Assembly: GCF_004216715.1 (NCBI RefSeq)
Contig: NZ_SGXG01000001.1
Location: 3,208,501 to 3,272,500 of the forward strand
Direction: 5' to 3'
DNA length: 64,000 bases
Source: Cecembia calidifontis
Lineage (GTDB): Bacteria > Bacteroidota > Bacteroidia > Cytophagales > Cyclobacteriaceae
In this document: positions 51,260 through 59,216 of the stretch, one piece after another
Layout: the number at the start of each line of letters is the position of its first letter
Numbering within the stretch: the first letter of the stretch is position 1
Notes under the pieces: model-generated
Seen by the model: the letters and a program-made list of their open reading frames with translations, nothing else
The model's database searches: none
What the model was told of the DNA's origin: nothing
Program-made: the position numbers and the translations under genes

Positions 51260-51817
51260 TTAAAACCTTAAACCCGCAGAAAGCTGTATTACTGAATTTT
51301 TGACATTGGCGTCGGGTTTTACATCTGTCAGGCCTAGATTATACCTTCCCTGCACAAAAAGAGGCCCAAACAATTGTACGGTCACACCACCTGCCAAAGC
51401 AAAATCAAAGGTTCTTGAATCTGAGATATTGACATTCTCGGTCTCACTCAGAAGAAAGGAGGCCTGAGGTCCAAAATCAAGGCTGAATCTGTCAGGAATA
51501 AGATAAACCCTTGCAAGAACAGGAATGGACAAATAACCTAATTTGTTTTCTATGTCATTTCCGACACCGGATAATGTAGCACCTTTGGTGGAATAAAGGA
51601 GTTCGGGTTGAAGAGAAAGTGCATCGAACAGGTTTAGCTCAACAAATGCTCCGGCATGGAAATTTGTAATGGATTTGAAATCATAACCATCCAAACCGCT
51701 TCCACTAAAATTGGAAAAACTCGGACCTCCTTTTATCCCAAAGTGAAGTCCTTGGGCCAATACAGTCGCTGAGAAAAACATACCAAATAGGGCAGTGAGA
51801 ATAATAGTCTTTTTCAT
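51260..51817 (-). CDS. Small outer-membrane beta-barrel protein (PorT/OmpW-like family)
   Basis: 185 residues. A signal peptide (MKKTIILTALFGMFFSATVLAQ) is followed by GLHFGIKGGPSFSNFSGSG, the start typical of the eight-stranded outer-membrane barrel family common in Bacteroidota (outer membrane protein beta-barrel domain). Further marks are LQPELLYSTKGA, GYLSIPVLARVYL and the terminal LSAGLRF. It ends in Phe. Role unknown; such proteins are mostly structural or small-molecule pores. Transcribed alone with its own terminator. Confidence 0.88.
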   Translation of the reverse strand: MKKTIILTALFGMFFSATVLAQGLHFGIKGGPSFSNFSGSGLDGYDFKSITNFHAGAFVELNLFDALSLQPELLYSTKGATLSGVGNDIENKLGYLSIPVLARVYLIPDRFSLDFGPQASFLLSETENVNISDSRTFDFALAGGVTVQLFGPLFVQGRYNLGLTDVKPDANVKNSVIQLSAGLRF

Positions 51818-51937
51818 AACAATTGTTGCTTTAAATGAAACAAACCCCGATTGAGGGATGATTTAATTTGATAAATTGAAAATTATTTGTTGATAGCATT
51901 TCTTTCCAGTTATCAATCAAGCATCATGCCAGATGAT

Positions 51938-54112
51938 TTAGGTTGTAGCTTCCATCTGATATTTTTTGGCTTTGATGCCCGGTAGGGAAAAATAAAAAAC
52001 ACTTCCCTTGCCCTCTTCACTTTCTGCCCAAATCTTACCTCCATTTTCTTCAATATAGAGTTTGGTCAGGTTCAACCCCAAACCGGTTCCCTGCTCACCT
52101 GAAGTTCCTCTTTTACTTTTTACCAGATCAGATCGGAAAAGCCTTTCTGCTTCTTCTTTATTCATTCCAACCCCTTGGTCTTTAATGAAAGTGATGATAA
52201 AATCATCTTTTTCCAAGACTCCCAACGTGATGGTTCCTCCTTGGCTACTGTATTTGATGGCATTGCTCAACAGGTTCCTTAAAACCAAATCCAGATGATT
52301 GGGATCTACCATTACAGAGATTTCTTCCCCAATTTGATTGTCAAATTCAATTCCTTTTTGCTGGAGCAAAGTCGAATAAAATCCCTCAAGTTCAAGTGCT
52401 TTTTCTGATAATGAAGTCGGAATGGGTACTGATTTGACCATATTCATTTGCTGCATGGACCATCTCAACAGGTTGTTCAACGTTTCCATAATGGCTCCTA
52501 CATTCTTATAGAGTTCAGGAACCAATTCCTTAAACTCTGCATCATTCATTCGGTTTCTTTTATAAAGTCCGAGAAACATATACAGACTGGCAATAGCCCC
52601 TCTTAAATCATGTCCGATGATACTGAAAAGCTTGGCTTTGACTTGATTGGCTTTTTCCAGTTCCATGGTTTTTACTTCCAAAAGTTGTTTTGCTTTTTTC
52701 TGTTTGCGGTAGTTATGGAATAAAATGCCTGCAATGAGGACAATGCCAAACAAGGCCAATAGCAAAATCCTTTTTTGAAAATTCTGCCTTTGGAATTCTT
52801 TTTCATTTTCCAGTTCCAAGGCTTTTTGTTCTGCCTGGATGACTGCTAATTTTTTGTCATATTCATATTCTGCTTCAATTCTCGCTGTTTTTCTTTCTAT
52901 TTCCTGATTGAAGACGCTGTCTGCATAAGCATGGAAAAGCTGGTTGTGATACAAAGCAGCTTTAAAATCCCCCATAGCTTCAAAGTTTTTACTCATCAGT
53001 TCGTTGAGATCCCTCAATTCAGCCTTAGAGTCCAATTGTCTGGCCAATTTTATCCCTTCTTTGGCAAAACGGATGGACTCTTTGTGGTTTTTTAAGGCAA
53101 AATGGATATGGGAAAGACTGGTTATACTTAAGAGCATTCCCCTTTTATTGCCGATTTCTTCATCTATTTTTTGGGATTGGAGGAAGAGTTCCATGGCTTT
53201 AGCCATTTCCCCCAAATCTTCGTAAACACTGGCAAGATTGTTCAGTGCGGCTGAAATCCCTTCTTTCTCGCCTATTTTCTCAGATATTTTAAGGGATTTC
53301 TCCAAAGCTTCGATGGCTTTGCTGTATTCTTTCTTTTTTTGATAGAGGCTACCTATGTTATTGAGGGTAGTGGCCATACCCTGTTTGTCCCCCATTTTTT
53401 CTTTGATCTGTAAAGACCTATTAAAATTCATCAGTGCATCATCCCATTTGTCTTGTTTTTCATAGATTAAGGCAATGTTATTGTAAACAAAGGCGATTCC
53501 AGTAGAATCCAAAAGGGATTCGGAAATCCTCAATGCCCTTAAATTAGTTTCAAGAGCAGCTACATAATTGTCACGGAAATAATGAATCGAAGCTATGTTT
53601 TTGAAGGTTGATGCAATGCCTTTTTGGTCCTCAATCTTTTCTTTTATTTCAAGTGATTTTTCATAAAATTCTAAAGCCCGGGGATAATCGCCCAGTCTGT
53701 TATACACATTCGCCAGGTTATTATATCCTGAAGCCAAACCTTTTAAGTCGTTTATTTTTTCCCTCTCAGCGATAGACAAATTATAATATTGTATGGCTTC
53801 TTTAGAGTCTCCTAAGAAATAGGAAATGTTTCCAAGATTGTGAAGGCATTCACTGTATTTTTCAAGATTTTTGGCAGCAAGAAAATTTTCGGATGCTTCC
53901 TGATGGTACTGAAATGAATTTTGAAAATCACGGTCCTGATAGTAGACCATGGCGATTCCCAATTGTAACCCGGCAATTTTTTCCAGATTAATCGGGCTAT
54001 CTTTTTTCAGTTCCTCCAAGGCCCGAAAAAGCGAGTCTGTTTGACCCAGTAACATAAAACAGGGTGAGATCAGAAAGGAGAAAATAAGGTAGAAAACTGT
54101 TTTAATAGGCAT
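51938..54112 (-). CDS. TPR-containing sensor histidine kinase
   Basis: 724 residues if started at the ATG at 54112 (the frame is open to 54217, but the signal peptide MPIKTVFYLIFSFLISPC starts here). Periplasmic part: about ten tetratricopeptide repeats (roughly 45-390; A/G…YNNLANVYNRLGDYPRALEFYEKSLEI type). A membrane helix at about 465-485 leads to a coiled coil and a kinase core: H-box GHDLRGA (His near 540), N-box LRNLLSNAIKYS, G-boxes DQGVGM and GTGLGLN. No response regulator is adjacent. It probably senses a protein or peptide in the periplasm through the TPRs. Divergent from the exported methyltransferase gene. Confidence 0.92.
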   Translation of the reverse strand: MPIKTVFYLIFSFLISPCFMLLGQTDSLFRALEELKKDSPINLEKIAGLQLGIAMVYYQDRDFQNSFQYHQEASENFLAAKNLEKYSECLHNLGNISYFLGDSKEAIQYYNLSIAEREKINDLKGLASGYNNLANVYNRLGDYPRALEFYEKSLEIKEKIEDQKGIASTFKNIASIHYFRDNYVAALETNLRALRISESLLDSTGIAFVYNNIALIYEKQDKWDDALMNFNRSLQIKEKMGDKQGMATTLNNIGSLYQKKKEYSKAIEALEKSLKISEKIGEKEGISAALNNLASVYEDLGEMAKAMELFLQSQKIDEEIGNKRGMLLSITSLSHIHFALKNHKESIRFAKEGIKLARQLDSKAELRDLNELMSKNFEAMGDFKAALYHNQLFHAYADSVFNQEIERKTARIEAEYEYDKKLAVIQAEQKALELENEKEFQRQNFQKRILLLALFGIVLIAGILFHNYRKQKKAKQLLEVKTMELEKANQVKAKLFSIIGHDLRGAIASLYMFLGLYKRNRMNDAEFKELVPELYKNVGAIMETLNNLLRWSMQQMNMVKSVPIPTSLSEKALELEGFYSTLLQQKGIEFDNQIGEEISVMVDPNHLDLVLRNLLSNAIKYSSQGGTITLGVLEKDDFIITFIKDQGVGMNKEEAERLFRSDLVKSKRGTSGEQGTGLGLNLTKLYIEENGGKIWAESEEGKGSVFYFSLPGIKAKKYQMEATT

Positions 54113-54268
54113 GTCAGAACTTTGCTGTAATGATAAGCAAATAAAAAGGATATGACTCCAAAAAAACAGATTTGATTTTAATAAATTTAACTGTTGGGGA
54201 ATAAAATATCCTGTCATGATTCATAAAGTCCCAATAAGTATCTATAACTTTTTAATAAACTAAGAGAA

Positions 54269-54814
54269 GTGTTTAAATATCTTATATTTATAAATGTTTT
54301 GTTTTGGCTAAGTCTCGGAACGAAAGCCCAGGACAATGTGGCAAACTTTACAGACTTGGTCCCTTTTGTCACGACGCCATGGGAAGTCATAGAGGAAATG
54401 TTGGATATGGCTAAGGTCACCGAGGATGATTATATCATAGATCTGGGTTCAGGAGATGGAAGAATACTGATTTTGGCTGCCAAAAAATTCGGTACCAAAG
54501 GCTTGGGGATTGAAATTGATAAGGATTTGGTAAGAGAGGCATTTGAATTGGCAATAAAGGAAGGGGTGGAAGATTTGGTGGATTTTAAGCAAGGGGACCT
54601 GTTTGAATTGGATTTCAGTAAGGCCACGGTGCTAACTTTGTACCTTTTTCCGGACATCAATTTGAAATTGAGGCCCAAAATATGGGAAATGCCTTCAGGT
54701 ACAAGGGTGATTTCTCATCGTTTTGACATGGGGGATTGGGAACCCACAGAGACCAGGACCATTGAATTGGCTGATGGGAAGAAGCATACCGTTTTTTTGT
54801 GGGTGATTCCTTAA
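54269..54814 (+). CDS. SAM-dependent methyltransferase with a signal peptide
   Basis: 181 residues from a GTG. The first 21 residues (KYLIFINVLFWLSLGTKAQ) are a clear signal peptide; then a class I methyltransferase fold: motif I DLGSGDGRILILAA, the GIEIDKD acidic strand, QGDLFELDF and LYLFPDINLKLRPKIW. It would therefore act outside the cytoplasm, where S-adenosylmethionine is not known to be supplied. The TPWEVIEEMLDMAKV stretch before motif I is typical of this small family. It is divergent from the histidine kinase, 156 bp away, so a shared control region is likely. Confidence 0.85.
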   Translation: MFKYLIFINVLFWLSLGTKAQDNVANFTDLVPFVTTPWEVIEEMLDMAKVTEDDYIIDLGSGDGRILILAAKKFGTKGLGIEIDKDLVREAFELAIKEGVEDLVDFKQGDLFELDFSKATVLTLYLFPDINLKLRPKIWEMPSGTRVISHRFDMGDWEPTETRTIELADGKKHTVFLWVIP

Positions 54815-54863
54815 CTTGGAATAATGTGTTTAATTTATTTTTTACTCATTTAACCTTAAGGTT

Positions 54864-55790
54864 TTAAATACATTTTATCAAACCTTCTTTGATAGGGGTC
54901 GCTTTTAATTCAAATGCCTGTTCAATCTTGGAGGAATCGAAACAATAATCTTTATCCAATTGGTACCTCAGCTCTTTGACTTCCTTTAAAATGGGAATGA
55001 ACAAGCCCAATATCCAGACCATAAAGCCAGGCAAAACAGCCATATTATTGGGAACTCCTAAATGCTTGGCGAGTATATTTACCACTTCCTGCCCACTTGG
55101 ATATGTTTTTGATGTAGGCAAGTGCCAAACCTGATTCCATGCTGATTCATTTTGGCCCAAAAAGGCTGTGGCATAAGCTGCATCTGGGATATAGGTAAAT
55201 GTATGTTTTTTATTTTTATCGTAAAGCCACTGCGCTGTTTTACCGGCTTTCATTCGGTTGATAACCGATTCATGAAGAAAACTCAGTTTGGCGTTGGGGC
55301 CATAAAAATCCGCAGCTCTAACGATCATTCCTGTTATTTGTTTTTCTTTTATTTCCTTCAATAACATACTGGCAATTTCAGCCCTGACTTTTCCTTTTCT
55401 GCTTGATGGATTTACAGGGCTATTTTCAGTTAAGTGCCCTACATGATTTGGGTCATAACAATACATATTGTCAAAAAACAATAATTTGGCTTTTTCAGCT
55501 TTGCAGGAATTGAGAACATTTTTCATGATGATGGGCCATTGTTCTTCCCACATCTTGGTTTTATAGGTAATTCCTACTACCAAATAGACCACTGCTGAGT
55601 CTTTTACCGCTGCCTTTACTTCCTCTTCTTTCAATAAATCGGCTTTGAACAATATATCGGAATTATTGACTTTTTGAGGATTTCTGCTCACCAGCCTGAT
55701 ATTGGAAGTATAGGCAGCCAATTCTTTGGCCAATGCAGTACCAATGTTGCCAGTTGAGCCAAGTATGGTGTGTAGATTTTTGGAAGCCAT
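54864..55790 (-). CDS. NAD(P)-binding NmrA/epimerase-like protein
   Basis: 308 residues. A Rossmann start with LGSTGNIGTALAKELA (GxxGxxG, residues 11-17), then strand-helix units (NIRLVSRNPQKV, AVVYLVVGITY, ADFYGPNAKL). It is an atypical short-chain dehydrogenase; the YxxxK pair is not evident, as in NmrA-like regulators and related reductases. The C-terminal part (WHLPTSKTYPSGQEVVNILAKHLG) is epimerase-like. Cytoplasmic; the substrate is unknown. It converges with the methyltransferase gene. Confidence 0.88.
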   Translation of the reverse strand: MASKNLHTILGSTGNIGTALAKELAAYTSNIRLVSRNPQKVNNSDILFKADLLKEEEVKAAVKDSAVVYLVVGITYKTKMWEEQWPIIMKNVLNSCKAEKAKLLFFDNMYCYDPNHVGHLTENSPVNPSSRKGKVRAEIASMLLKEIKEKQITGMIVRAADFYGPNAKLSFLHESVINRMKAGKTAQWLYDKNKKHTFTYIPDAAYATAFLGQNESAWNQVWHLPTSKTYPSGQEVVNILAKHLGVPNNMAVLPGFMVWILGLFIPILKEVKELRYQLDKDYCFDSSKIEQAFELKATPIKEGLIKCI

Positions 55791-55916
55791 GTCTTTTTGT
55801 TTTCAAAATACAAAAAATCAAAAAACAAAGCTTGAGAATTCAGTACCCAAAGTTCAAAATCAAAACTTCAAGTCTTAAAAAGCAAGTTTTAAAAAAACAT
55901 TCAACCTTAAAATGGA

Positions 55917-55944
55917 CCCGCCAGGCTTTAAGAAACCTGGCAGG
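55917..55944. repeat. REP-like hairpin
   Basis: GCCAGGCTTT (55920-55929) pairs with AAACCTGGC (55933-55941) with a mismatch; CC/GG pairs extend it. A similar CCTGCCAGGTTT/AAACCTGGCAGG palindrome recurs in several Bacteroidota intergenic regions (from memory). It lies just past the amidohydrolase stop but lacks a T-tract, so it is a weak terminator at best. Confidence 0.45.
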
Positions 55945-55958
55945 TGTTCCCTTAGTTC

Positions 55959-57659
55959 CTATTCAGCTTTATATACAATTTTTCCACCCATGACCGTCAT
56001 GGCCACTTTTGTCTGTAGGATTTCATTTTCAGGAATTTCCATAATGTTACGGTCAAATACCGTAAAGTCAGCAGCTTTTCCCACCTCAATGGATCCTTTG
56101 AAAGTTTCTTCAAACTCAGCAAATGCCCCATCCAAAGTATAGGATTTCAAAGCCTGTTCCCTTGTCATTTTCTGATCCGGTTCATATCCTCCTTCCGGAG
56201 TCATCTTTAGGGTTTTTCTTGTCACAGACGCATAGAAAGAAGGAATGGGATCCAAAGGTTCCACCGGGGCATCCGTGCCATTGGAAATCACGGCACCGGA
56301 TTGTAGCAATTTTTGCCAGACATATGCCCCGTCTTTGATCCTTTTGGCACCCAATCTTCCTATGGCCCAAGGCCTGTCTGAACTCAAATGGATGGCCTGA
56401 ATCGCCGCAATTACGCCCAATTGGCCGAATCTTGCAATATCATCGGGATGCAAATGCTGGGCATGTTCTATACGGAAACGATGGTCTTTTGCATCAGGGA
56501 ATTTGGCAAATGCGGCCTCATACCTATCCAGGACTTCCCTATTGGTCCGGTCGCCGATGGCATGGGAACAGACCTGAAAACCCAACTCCAAACCTTTTTC
56601 TGACACTTCGCTCACTAAAGCCATAGGCATGGTCTCATGTCCTCTGTGGCCCGGTTTGTCCTCGTAGTCCTCCAATAACCAAGCGCCCCAAGGTCCCAAA
56701 GCACCATCCATATTCAATTTGATGGAGCGGACGGTTACCATATGGTCCGGATCTATTTTTGGCCCTTTTTTGTACCACTCCTGCAATAGATCAGGTTGGC
56801 GGCTGCTCAGCATAATGTACATTCTGGAAGTCAGACGCCCTTCATTTTTGAATTTTTCCACCAAGTCGATTACATCCTGCCCACTTCCTGCATCATGGAA
56901 AGAAGTGATTCCTTTTTCAGCCAGTTCCTGCAATGCCAATTCCAAAGCCTTTTCCCTTCTTTCAGGGGTATCAGCCGGAATCAGTTTGCTTACCAGATAG
57001 GAAGCTCTCTCTACCAGTACCCCGGTAGGATTGCCCAATTCATCTCTTAGTACTTCCCCGCCTTCTACTTCCTGTCTTGGATTTTCACTTCCCAGGGGGG
57101 TGATACCTGCCAACTCCATGGCTTTTTGGTTGACAAAAGAGGCATGACCAGAAGCGTGAGCCAGGTAAACAGGATTATTGGGGGTTACCGCACTGAGTTG
57201 CTCATGGGTTTGGAATCCTTTCACGGTATTGTCCGGCATTTTGAGCCACTTGTCCTGATGCCAGCCTCTTCCGGTAATCCATTCTCCTGGTTCAGCTTTG
57301 GCTGCTGCTTCGGCTACCTTTTCTATCAATTCGTCATAGGTTTGGACGTACATCAGGTCGATTTCCAGTTTGTTGTATCCAATTCCCATCAAGTGGCCAT
57401 GGGATTCAATAAAACCCGGGGTCATGGTCTTTCCCTTCAAATCAATGACTTCGGTTTGCTTTCCTATGTATTGTTGGATTTCTTCTGAGCTACCGACTGC
57501 CAGGATCAGTCCATCTTTTACAGCAACAGCCTCAACTTGGGGATTGGAATCATCTACCGTATAGATAATCCCATTTAAATAAACCTGATCGGCATTTTTG
57601 TCTGCCCCGCATGAAAAAAGGAGCAAGAACAACAGTCCGAATAAGAAAGTATACTTCAT
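55959..57659 (-). CDS. YtcJ-like amidohydrolase, exported lipoprotein
   Basis: 566 residues. A lipoprotein signal (FLFGLLFLLLFSC, lipobox LFSC) places it at the envelope. An amidohydrolase-3 (YtcJ-type) TIM barrel follows: MTPGFIESHGHLMGIG carries the HxH metal motif, then GITSFHDAGSG, QVCSHAIGDRTN, RIEHAQHLHPDD and ISNGTDAPVEPLDP carry the later His/Asp ligands. It hydrolyses C-N or amide bonds of a small molecule. Members are often annotated as deacylases, but the substrate is not predictable. Monocistronic, with a REP-like hairpin downstream. Confidence 0.93.
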   Translation of the reverse strand: MKYTFLFGLLFLLLFSCGADKNADQVYLNGIIYTVDDSNPQVEAVAVKDGLILAVGSSEEIQQYIGKQTEVIDLKGKTMTPGFIESHGHLMGIGYNKLEIDLMYVQTYDELIEKVAEAAAKAEPGEWITGRGWHQDKWLKMPDNTVKGFQTHEQLSAVTPNNPVYLAHASGHASFVNQKAMELAGITPLGSENPRQEVEGGEVLRDELGNPTGVLVERASYLVSKLIPADTPERREKALELALQELAEKGITSFHDAGSGQDVIDLVEKFKNEGRLTSRMYIMLSSRQPDLLQEWYKKGPKIDPDHMVTVRSIKLNMDGALGPWGAWLLEDYEDKPGHRGHETMPMALVSEVSEKGLELGFQVCSHAIGDRTNREVLDRYEAAFAKFPDAKDHRFRIEHAQHLHPDDIARFGQLGVIAAIQAIHLSSDRPWAIGRLGAKRIKDGAYVWQKLLQSGAVISNGTDAPVEPLDPIPSFYASVTRKTLKMTPEGGYEPDQKMTREQALKSYTLDGAFAEFEETFKGSIEVGKAADFTVFDRNIMEIPENEILQTKVAMTVMGGKIVYKAE

Positions 57660-57718
57660 GAATTTTTGATTTTTCTGAAATTAGGATTTTATGGTCCAAA
57701 AGAACAAATAATCTTCCA

Positions 57719-58075
57719 TCAAACCTTATAATATTCCACGAACTGCCCTTCAAAGCCTGCGACTTTTTCCACCAATTCCATTCTTTTTGCTTCATTCAGT
57801 GCTTTGAAATTTTTGGCGAGATCAATTTTTTCCTGAAGCATTTTGGCATCATCTGCTCCGGTTACCAAAACAGAAATGAGAAGTGAAGTTTGCTTGCCCA
57901 ATGAATCTGACCTAAATTTCTCTGAATAGGTTTTCAAAGTGACCACATATTCATCACCTTCTTTAACAAATTTGGCCTCTTCGACCCAGTTGGAGAAAAG
58001 TGTGATGTTTTCAAACATGTCATCTATGAGATACTGAAAGCTGTCCGGTGTAACTTTCCTGAAAGCCCTGACATA
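57719..58075 (-). pseudogene. Composite remnant: M1-peptidase C-terminal piece joined to an aldo/keto-reductase-like tail
   Basis: The open frame starts directly after the stop of the TraB-like gene, in that gene's frame (first codons YVRAFRKVTPDSFQYLIDDM). Its first 60 or so residues (KVTPDSFQYLIDDMFENIT, KFRSDSLGKQ) resemble the C-terminal domain of M1-type aminopeptidases found beside ABC transporters. The last 55 (SLLISVLVTGADD, FKALNEAKRMELVEKVAGFEG, ending EYYKV) resemble an aldo/keto-reductase C-terminus. Neither parent gene is present. An internal ATG at 58018 could make a 99-residue protein. Debris of recombination is the likeliest reading; the second assignment is weak. Confidence 0.5.
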
Positions 58076-58945
58076 TCATTTGATGGGCTCTATGGTATAC
58101 CCTGTATTCCGAAGTAACTGTATGACACCTGTTTCAGAAGCCAAATGGCCAGAACCCACTGCAATGAAAGTAGGTTGCTCTTTCACCAAATCTTCGATGA
58201 TAGGAATCCAGCTTTTATTTCTGTCATCAAGGAAGATGCCTTTATATTCCTTGAATAATTCACTTGAAGCAATCATCTGGTACAACTGCTCTATATCCTC
58301 TTCCAGATAGGCCTTTACCATAGCAGTTAACTCCTCCATTCCTTCATTATTTGTTACCAATTTTCCAATGTCATCTAGTTGTTCTTTTATAGGGATTTGA
58401 TCAAAAATGCCTATCTGGGAGGCCACTGTCTCCAAACCGACTACTGGAATCTTTTCTTCCTGAGCTTTTTGGATAAAAAACATTTCATAACCGCTGATCT
58501 GTTCGCAGGGCATCATTTTGGTCATGATCATACTTGAAATTACAAAAGGCTTCATGATGCCCATCTGCTCTAGTCCCACTCCAAAAGATTCTTTTAAAAA
58601 CGCATCTACTGCTATTTGGTGCTCCGGATCAAATTCATCTTTGATATTTGCAAAATCTTTGTTGACAGATAAGCGCTGCATGTCCATCATAACATTTGGA
58701 TCCGTCAGGTCAATTTCCAAAGCTATTTTTTTGGATTTAGATAAGGCTTTTAAAATCCTTTCATCCATTTTAAATTGGTCTTCGCATATGAGATGGATTG
58801 TTCCGAACAAATAGGATTCTTTTTCCAGACCATTTCCGCTTATTTTCCATAAAAGTGATTTTTCTTCACTGCCTTGGGCGCAAAGAAAAAAGGGCAAAAA
58901 CAAAAACAGTTGGAAATAAATTAATAGTCTGAATTGATTTTTCAT
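58076..58945 (-). CDS. Exported TraB/GumN family protein
   Basis: 289 residues with a signal peptide (FRLLIYFQLFLFLPFFLCAQ). TraB/GumN-type marks: LLWKISGNGLEKESYLFGTIHL with the GTIH histidine, ALEIDLTDP, and near the C-terminus FIAVGSGHLASETGVIQLLRNTGYTIEPI, with the second conserved GxxH. The family is related to Tiki metalloproteases, but the bacterial role is not established. Located in the periplasm or outer membrane. The composite remnant follows its stop codon directly. Confidence 0.92.
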   Translation of the reverse strand: MKNQFRLLIYFQLFLFLPFFLCAQGSEEKSLLWKISGNGLEKESYLFGTIHLICEDQFKMDERILKALSKSKKIALEIDLTDPNVMMDMQRLSVNKDFANIKDEFDPEHQIAVDAFLKESFGVGLEQMGIMKPFVISSMIMTKMMPCEQISGYEMFFIQKAQEEKIPVVGLETVASQIGIFDQIPIKEQLDDIGKLVTNNEGMEELTAMVKAYLEEDIEQLYQMIASSELFKEYKGIFLDDRNKSWIPIIEDLVKEQPTFIAVGSGHLASETGVIQLLRNTGYTIEPIK

Positions 58946-59216
58946 ACCAAAGGGACTTAACTTATGGGAAACTTAGGCATTTTTTTATGCAAAAGAAAAT
59001 ACGCTATTAAAAGCCATCCTTTGAAAAAATGTTTTGCATATCTCAGCCTGTAATAAAAGTCACAAAATGGAAAGTATAAATCCCAGATATTTGAAGCAGC
59101 ATCTAACTTACCCGAAAACCATTCCCTGTCGAAAATCCTCTTATAGGTTGAAGAAGATTTTGATAAGTTGCTGGTTTACAGTTTGCTGATTGTGGAAACA
59201 ACTCAAATTAACCATA

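Noticed and set aside
54852..54863. Palindrome AACCTTAAGGTT between convergent genes as a terminator
   Set aside because: No loop of workable size and only an AT-rich stem; too weak to call.
59067..59186. A 39-codon plus-strand frame between the TraB-like and phosphoesterase genes
   Set aside because: No Shine-Dalgarno sequence, no motif, basic random-looking composition.
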